From Haemophilus haemolyticus M19501 (GTDB lineage: Bacteria > Pseudomonadota > Gammaproteobacteria > Enterobacterales > Pasteurellaceae): 33,190 nt of DNA. Each line of letters begins with the position of its first letter. Within the stretch, counting starts at the first letter, position 1. The notes beneath the pieces were generated by a model that worked only from the letters and a program-made list of their open reading frames with translations, ran no database searches and was not told where the DNA came from. This document shows positions 28,746 through 33,190 of this stretch, piece after piece. Made by a program: the position numbers and the translations under genes. The stretch covers positions 1-33,190 of the forward strand of contig NZ_AFQO01000004.1 in NCBI RefSeq assembly GCF_000222025.1, read 5' to 3'.

Positions 28746-29273
28746 ATGACAACGATTGTAAGCGTACGTCGCAATGGGCAAGTCGTCGTAGGCGGTGATG
28801 GACAAGTTTCTTTGGGAAATACCGTAATGAAAGGTAATGCTCGTAAAGTACGTCGTTTATATAATGGCAAAGTAATTGCAGGTTTTGCTGGTGGTACCGC
28901 AGATGCATTTACGCTTTTTGAATTATTTGAACGTAAACTTGAAATGCATCAAGGGCATTTGCTAAAAAGTGCGGTGGAATTAGCGAAAGATTGGCGTACC
29001 GATCGCGCACTTCGTAAGTTAGAAGCGATGTTAATTGTGGCGGATGAAAAAGAAAGTTTAATCATCACGGGTATTGGCGATGTGGTTCAGCCCGAAGAAG
29101 ATCAAATTTTAGCAATCGGATCGGGTGGTAACTATGCGTTGTCTGCAGCACGTGCATTAGTGGAAAATACCGAACTTTCTGCTCGTGAAATTGTTGAAAA
29201 ATCTTTGAAAATTGCTGGTGATATTTGCGTGTTCACAAATACCAATTTCACTATTGAAGAATTACCGAATTAA
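28746..29273 (+). CDS. hslV: ATP-dependent protease peptidase subunit HslV
   Basis: HslV is the threonine protease of the HslVU complex, a two-ring dodecamer that degrades regulatory and misfolded proteins. The 175-residue protein begins [24 protein letters not shown]. After Met removal, the N-terminal threonine is the nucleophile. The lysine in [13 protein letters not shown] and the [14 protein letters not shown] block are typical. The gene is preceded by an RpoH-type promoter, and hslU follows 10 bases after the stop. One uptake signal lies at 28967-28975. Confidence 0.98.
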   Translation: MTTIVSVRRNGQVVVGGDGQVSLGNTVMKGNARKVRRLYNGKVIAGFAGGTADAFTLFELFERKLEMHQGHLLKSAVELAKDWRTDRALRKLEAMLIVADEKESLIITGIGDVVQPEEDQILAIGSGGNYALSAARALVENTELSAREIVEKSLKIAGDICVFTNTNFTIEELPN

Positions 29274-29283
29274 GGAAAAAGCT

Positions 29284-30618
29284 ATGTCTGAAATGACTCC
29301 TCGCGAAATAGTTTCTGAATTAGATCAACATATTATTGGTCAAGCCGATGCAAAACGTGCTGTGGCGATTGCGTTGCGTAACCGTTGGCGTCGTATGCAG
29401 CTTCAAGAACCTTTGCGTCACGAAGTAACGCCAAAAAATATTTTAATGATTGGCCCAACTGGTGTGGGTAAAACTGAAATTGCGCGCCGTTTGGCAAAAT
29501 TAGCTAATGCACCATTTATCAAAGTGGAAGCAACGAAATTTACCGAAGTGGGTTATGTGGGGAAAGAGGTGGATTCCATTATTCGTGATTTAACGGATAG
29601 TGCGATGAAGCTTGTTCGCCAGCAGGAAATTGCGAAGAACAGAGCAAGAGCTGAAGACGCGGCTGAAGAGCGTATTTTGGATGCTTTACTTCCTCCAGCA
29701 AAAAATCAGTGGGGCGAAGTTGAAAGCCATGATAGTCACAGCAGTACTCGCCAAGCGTTCCGCAAAAAATTACGTGAAGGTCAATTAGATGATAAAGAAA
29801 TTGAAATTGATGTGTCGGCGGGCGTGTCTATGGGCGTTGAAATTATGGCTCCTCCGGGCATGGAAGAAATGACAAATCAACTGCAATCATTGTTCCAAAA
29901 TTTGGGTTCAGATAAAACGAAAAAACGCAAAATGAAAATTAAAGATGCGTTGAAAGCGTTGATTGATGATGAAGCAGCGAAATTAATTAACCCTGAAGAA
30001 CTTAAACAAAAAGCGATTGATGCGGTAGAACAAAATGGTATCGTTTTCATCGATGAAATCGACAAAATTTGTAAGAAAGGTGAATACAGCGGTGCAGATG
30101 TATCGCGTGAAGGTGTGCAACGTGATTTACTTCCGTTAGTGGAAGGCTCGACCGTTAGCACCAAGCACGGAATGGTTAAAACTGATCATATCTTATTTAT
30201 TGCATCTGGTGCATTCCAAGTTGCTCGTCCTTCAGATTTAATTCCAGAGTTACAGGGGCGTTTGCCGATTCGTGTTGAACTTACCGCATTAAGTGCGGCT
30301 GATTTTGAGCGTATTTTAACGGAGCCACATGCCTCTTTAACCGAGCAATACAAAGCCTTGATGGCAACAGAAGGGGTAAATATTGAATTTACAACCGACG
30401 CAGTGAAGAAAATTGCTGAGGCTGCATTCCGAGTGAATGAAAAAACGGAAAATATCGGTGCACGCCGCTTGCATACGGTAATGGAGCGTTTAATGGATAA
30501 AATTTCTTTCAGTGCAAGTGACATGAATGGTCAAACTATCAATATTGATGCGGCTTATGTAGCGGATGCACTTGGCGAAGTGGTTGAAAATGAAGATTTG
30601 AGTCGTTTTATTCTTTAA
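29284..30618 (+). CDS. hslU: ATP-dependent protease ATPase subunit HslU
   Basis: HslU is the AAA+ unfoldase that feeds substrates into HslV. The 444-residue protein has Walker A GPTGVGKT (57-64), the pore motif GYVGKEV, an intermediate domain (about 110-240), Walker [11 protein letters not shown], and the C-terminal tail EDLSRFIL that inserts into HslV to activate it. The frame extends upstream into hslV, but AAGGA lies 7 bases before the ATG at 29284, and this start gives the standard sequence [10 protein letters not shown]. It ends at an uptake-signal terminator. Confidence 0.98.
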   Translation: MSEMTPREIVSELDQHIIGQADAKRAVAIALRNRWRRMQLQEPLRHEVTPKNILMIGPTGVGKTEIARRLAKLANAPFIKVEATKFTEVGYVGKEVDSIIRDLTDSAMKLVRQQEIAKNRARAEDAAEERILDALLPPAKNQWGEVESHDSHSSTRQAFRKKLREGQLDDKEIEIDVSAGVSMGVEIMAPPGMEEMTNQLQSLFQNLGSDKTKKRKMKIKDALKALIDDEAAKLINPEELKQKAIDAVEQNGIVFIDEIDKICKKGEYSGADVSREGVQRDLLPLVEGSTVSTKHGMVKTDHILFIASGAFQVARPSDLIPELQGRLPIRVELTALSAADFERILTEPHASLTEQYKALMATEGVNIEFTTDAVKKIAEAAFRVNEKTENIGARRLHTVMERLMDKISFSASDMNGQTINIDAAYVADALGEVVENEDLSRFIL

Positions 30619-30640
30619 ATATTTTCTTTTCTGATACAAG

Positions 30641-30670
30641 AAGTGCGGTGAATTTTCACCGCACTTTTTT
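30641..30670. terminator. Uptake-signal terminator between hslU and potD-like gene
   Basis: A perfect 12-base stem (aagtgcggtgaa / ttcaccgcactt) with a 2-base loop carries two complete uptake signals and a T6 tail. It separates convergent genes. Confidence 0.93.
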
Positions 30671-30688
30671 GTTTTCTAAATTGAGAAA

Positions 30689-31741
30689 TTAATTGGTTTT
30701 TAATTTGCTCCAATATTTTTCATAAATATCGACCGCTTCTCCAACATCGCCTTGCATAATCCCTTTTTCTACTTCTGATGCTGGTGGAAATAGTTTCGGA
30801 TCATTGGCAACTTCAGGGCTGAGTAATGCTTTTACTCCTTCATTTGGCATAGAAAAGCCCATGCGTTCTACTACAACTTTGGAATTTTCTGGACGAAGTA
30901 AGAAGTCAATGAACTTATGCGCACCTTCAACATTTTTTGCTGTAGTTGGAATCGCATAGTTATCCATCCAGAAAATTGCGCCTTCTTTTGGATACACAAA
31001 TTGAAGAGATGGATTTTCTTTATGTGCTAAATAAGCAGAACCATTCCAAATCATACCAATTGCAGCTTCACCTTGTACGTAAGGGACTTCTGGCGAATCA
31101 GAGTTAAAGGTCGCTATATTTGGTAAAAGTTTTTCTAAACGCTCATAAGCTGTTTTGATGTCTTCTTCATTGGTGGTATTTGGCGATTTACCATCAAGCA
31201 ATAATGCTACGTGGAACACTTCACGCGCATCACTAGTCATGAGAACTTTACCTTTAAATTCAGGTTTCCATAAATCCGCCCAGCTGGTGATGGTTTTAGG
31301 ATCAATCTCATCTGCATTAACTTCAATACCGGTAAGTCCGTAAACGTAAGGTAATGAATATTTATTTTCTGGGTCGAATTCTTTATTTAATAAATGTTTA
31401 GGGACTTGATGAATATTGGTCAATTTACTTTGATCAATCGGTTGAAGCATCTTTTCCTTAATCATTTTATTTACGTAGTAACTTGATGGAAACACCAAAT
31501 CATAGCCAGAGCCAGTATTCTGAGTAAGTTTGAGTTTCGCGTACATTTCTTCGTTGCTTTCAAAGGTAGAATAAATTACCTCGATGCCAGTTTCTTTAGA
31601 AAACTGTGCGACTAAATCAGAAGGCACGTAGTCTGTCCAGTTATAGACGTAAAGTTTGTTATTGGCAAAAGCGGAAACCGCGAAAAGTGCGGTGGTGGAA
31701 AGGAAAAGATTTTTGAGTGAGTGAGCAAAGAATTTTTTCAA
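30689..31741 (-). CDS. potD: Spermidine/putrescine-binding periplasmic protein, PotD-like
   Basis: This 350-residue ABC-transporter binding protein has a signal peptide (about 1-26, ending SAFA) followed by [21 protein letters not shown], the standard PotD/PotF opening. Other blocks are [28 protein letters not shown] and [12 protein letters not shown]. The start is TTG at 31741-31739: an in-frame TAA lies six codons upstream with no ATG between, and GGAGG sits 8 bases before the TTG. The partner genes potA, potB and potC are not in this window. One uptake signal lies in the signal-peptide region (31685-31693). Putrescine and spermidine preference cannot be told apart by eye. Confidence 0.9.
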   Translation of the reverse strand: MKKFFAHSLKNLFLSTTALFAVSAFANNKLYVYNWTDYVPSDLVAQFSKETGIEVIYSTFESNEEMYAKLKLTQNTGSGYDLVFPSSYYVNKMIKEKMLQPIDQSKLTNIHQVPKHLLNKEFDPENKYSLPYVYGLTGIEVNADEIDPKTITSWADLWKPEFKGKVLMTSDAREVFHVALLLDGKSPNTTNEEDIKTAYERLEKLLPNIATFNSDSPEVPYVQGEAAIGMIWNGSAYLAHKENPSLQFVYPKEGAIFWMDNYAIPTTAKNVEGAHKFIDFLLRPENSKVVVERMGFSMPNEGVKALLSPEVANDPKLFPPASEVEKGIMQGDVGEAVDIYEKYWSKLKTN

Positions 31742-31777
31742 TTTATTGACCTCCGAGGGTTATCGTTCATCATAAAA

Positions 31778-31808
31778 CGCGCAAATTTTGCGCGCGCGCA
31801 GTATAGCA
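31778..31808 (-). promoter_or_regulatory. potD-like promoter with 5' hairpin
   Basis: On the minus strand, TGCTATACT (31808-31800) is an extended -10. The predicted transcript start near 31793 falls at the base of a perfect hairpin CGCGCAA-AAT-TTGCGCG (31794-31778), so the mRNA would begin with a stem-loop. A (GC)5 run overlaps it at 31790-31799. Confidence 0.55.
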
Positions 31809-31825
31809 TTTTTTTCGTAAAAGGT

Positions 31826-31853
31826 TTGACATATTTCCCTTTCGGGGTAAGAT
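31826..31853 (+). promoter_or_regulatory. Promoter of the PuuB/OrdL-like gene
   Basis: TTGACA (31826-31831), a 16-base spacer, then TAAGAT (31848-31853) gives a perfect -35 and a 4-of-6 -10, about 30 bases before the start codon. It is back to back with the potD-like promoter. Confidence 0.55.
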
Positions 31854-31882
31854 TTTGCCAGTTTTTTCCTAAGAGATTTTTT

Positions 31883-33178
31883 ATGCTTAATTTTGCCTAT
31901 CAAGAACACGTTCGCTCTTATTATTTCGACTCTCGTAACCAAGATTTTCAATTCCCACCGCTCACTCAAATTGAACATGCTGATGTATGTGTGATCGGGG
32001 CTGGATTTTTTGGTTTATCTGCGGCATTAGAACTGGCGGAGAAAGGAAAAAAAGTCATTGTATTAGAGGGCGCTCGAGTAGGATTTGGTGCTTCTGGTCG
32101 TAGTGGTGGGCAGGCAATTAATGGCTTTGAAGAAGGCATTGATGAATACGTTAAACAAGTTGGCGAAGATAAAGCGCATAAACTTTGGGATATGTCATTA
32201 GAGGCCATTGATATTATTGATGAGCGTATTGAAAAATATGGCATTCAATGTGATTGGAAAAAAGGCTATGCCACATTGGCATTAAATGAACGCCGAATGG
32301 ATGACTTAATTGAAATTGAAAAAGAAAGTCATGAGAATTTTGGCTATCAGAATATGCAACTTTGGGATAAGGCTAAATTAAAACAGCACTTAGGCAGTGA
32401 TATTTATGTGGGCGGCTTATTTGATAGTAACTCAGGGCATTTACATCCACTTAATTATTGCTTAGGTTTAGCGAAAGCTTGTGTTGATCTTGGTGTTCAG
32501 ATTTTTGAACAATCTCCCGTAGTGGATATGGTTGAGAAAAATGGTTGCGTTGAGGTTAAAACAGCTAAAAGTGCGGTTATTTCTCAAGACGTTATTTTAG
32601 CCACCAATGCTTATATTGATGCGCTCCCGAAATCTATTCACCACGGAATTAATCGTAAAATATTACCTGTAGAAAGTTTTATTATCGCCACAGAGCCGTT
32701 AAGCCAAGCCGTTGCTGATTCTGTCATTAATAATGGCATGTCAGTGTGCGATAACAATTTATTATTAGACTATTATCGTTTGAGTGCTGACAACCGTCTG
32801 CTTTTTGGTAGTGATTCTAGCTCAGAAAAAGATATGGTCGCTATTATGCGGAAAAATATGTTGCGCGTATTCCCGCAACTTGAACATGTAAAAATCGATT
32901 ATGGCTGGGCTGGCCCGATTGATATGACCTTAAATTCAACGCCTCATTTTGGTCGTATTTCTCCGCATATTTATTTTGCTCACGGTTATTCTGGTCACGG
33001 TGTTGCTTTGACTGGTCTTGCGGGGCGAATTGTAGCGGAGGCGATTTTGGGTGACGATGAACGTTTATCTATTTTTGAAGGTCTGAAAGTCCCTTCTGTT
33101 TATGGTGGTCGAATTATAAAAGATCTTGCGACAAAGATTGGTGTGCAGTATTACAAGTTTTTAGATAAATATCGTTAA
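31883..33178 (+). CDS. ordL: FAD-dependent oxidase, PuuB/OrdL-like
   Basis: This 431-residue flavoenzyme of the DAO family has the dinucleotide-binding motif VCVIGAGFFGLSAALELAEK (about 35-54), the following VLEGARVGFGASGRSGGQ, and late blocks LLDYYRLSADNRLLFG and YFAHGYSGHGVALTGLAGR. It is similar along its length to E. coli PuuB, which oxidises gamma-glutamylputrescine, so an amine substrate is likely, in line with the divergent polyamine-binding gene. However, puuA, puuC and puuD are absent here, so the true substrate is open. The frame extends 54 codons further back, but those lie over the promoter; AAGAGA before 31883 and family length support the chosen start. One uptake signal at 32569. 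Confidence 0.88.
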   Translation: MLNFAYQEHVRSYYFDSRNQDFQFPPLTQIEHADVCVIGAGFFGLSAALELAEKGKKVIVLEGARVGFGASGRSGGQAINGFEEGIDEYVKQVGEDKAHKLWDMSLEAIDIIDERIEKYGIQCDWKKGYATLALNERRMDDLIEIEKESHENFGYQNMQLWDKAKLKQHLGSDIYVGGLFDSNSGHLHPLNYCLGLAKACVDLGVQIFEQSPVVDMVEKNGCVEVKTAKSAVISQDVILATNAYIDALPKSIHHGINRKILPVESFIIATEPLSQAVADSVINNGMSVCDNNLLLDYYRLSADNRLLFGSDSSSEKDMVAIMRKNMLRVFPQLEHVKIDYGWAGPIDMTLNSTPHFGRISPHIYFAHGYSGHGVALTGLAGRIVAEAILGDDERLSIFEGLKVPSVYGGRIIKDLATKIGVQYYKFLDKYR

Positions 33179-33190
33179 GATATAAAAAAT

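Noticed and set aside
30288-30296. Uptake signal in hslU (aagtgcggc)
   Set aside because: The last base does not match the 9-base signal, so it was not counted. The same applies to cccgcactt near 6585 and 19237.
31155-31343. 62-residue plus-strand frame inside the potD-like gene
   Set aside because: Antisense shadow with no start signal.

Overview
This window looks like chromosomal DNA of Haemophilus influenzae or a very close relative such as H. haemolyticus. The DNA is AT-rich, nearly every protein reads like its Haemophilus homologue, and I counted by eye about 30 perfect copies of the Haemophilus-type DNA uptake signal AAGTGCGGT or its complement, roughly one per 1.1 kb. Several of these occur as inverted pairs that form the transcription terminators. 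I see no rRNA, tRNA, phage, insertion sequence or CRISPR. Most of the window is conserved housekeeping DNA, and nothing in it is a clearly undescribed system. The most variable part is about 21.5-23.6 kb.

Layout. 1-4.8 kb: the 3' end of an EF-Tu gene, then a leftward block with the sulfur-relay genes tusDCB behind a YheO-type regulator, and an FKBP-type isomerase (fkpA) divergent from slyX. 4.1-6.5 kb: a peroxiredoxin-glutaredoxin hybrid divergent from oxyR, with fabR overlapping the oxyR stop. 6.5-13.5 kb: greB, tex, gyrB, rpe and gph. 13.6-17.8 kb: the divergent pair asnA/asnC, hslR, and an OPT-family peptide transporter. 17.9-25.1 kb: a small membrane protein, cysQ, zwf, pgl, three small accessory genes, two gene relics, and gnd. 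zwf, pgl and gnd together supply the whole oxidative pentose phosphate branch, and rpe adds a step that uses its product. 25.2-27.8 kb: a DcuB-type C4-dicarboxylate carrier, a YibN-like rhodanese-fold membrane protein and secB. 27.8-33.2 kb: a class B acid phosphatase, the heat-shock protease pair hslVU, and a PotD-like binding protein divergent from a PuuB/OrdL-like oxidase.

Points worth a second look. (1) The 3' third of an acetyltransferase gene is repeated about 1 kb downstream, with a lipoprotein gene and a small avidin-like gene in between. The differences between the copies are almost all synonymous, which suggests a recombination scar and not decay of a recent duplicate. (2) An AT-rich membrane-protein gene before gnd is broken by one extra T in a T7 run. 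(3) Several promoters can be read directly: an FNR box centred at -41.5 for dcuB, an RpoH promoter for hslVU, a CRP-like site between the phosphatase and hslV genes, an extended -10 with a dyad for gyrB, and a dyad between the peroxiredoxin and oxyR genes. (4) Two small families of dispersed hairpin repeats lie between genes. (5) By recollection of the strain Rd gene order, the gnd-dcuB and secB-aphA neighbourhoods differ from Rd. That comparison is from memory and needs an alignment.
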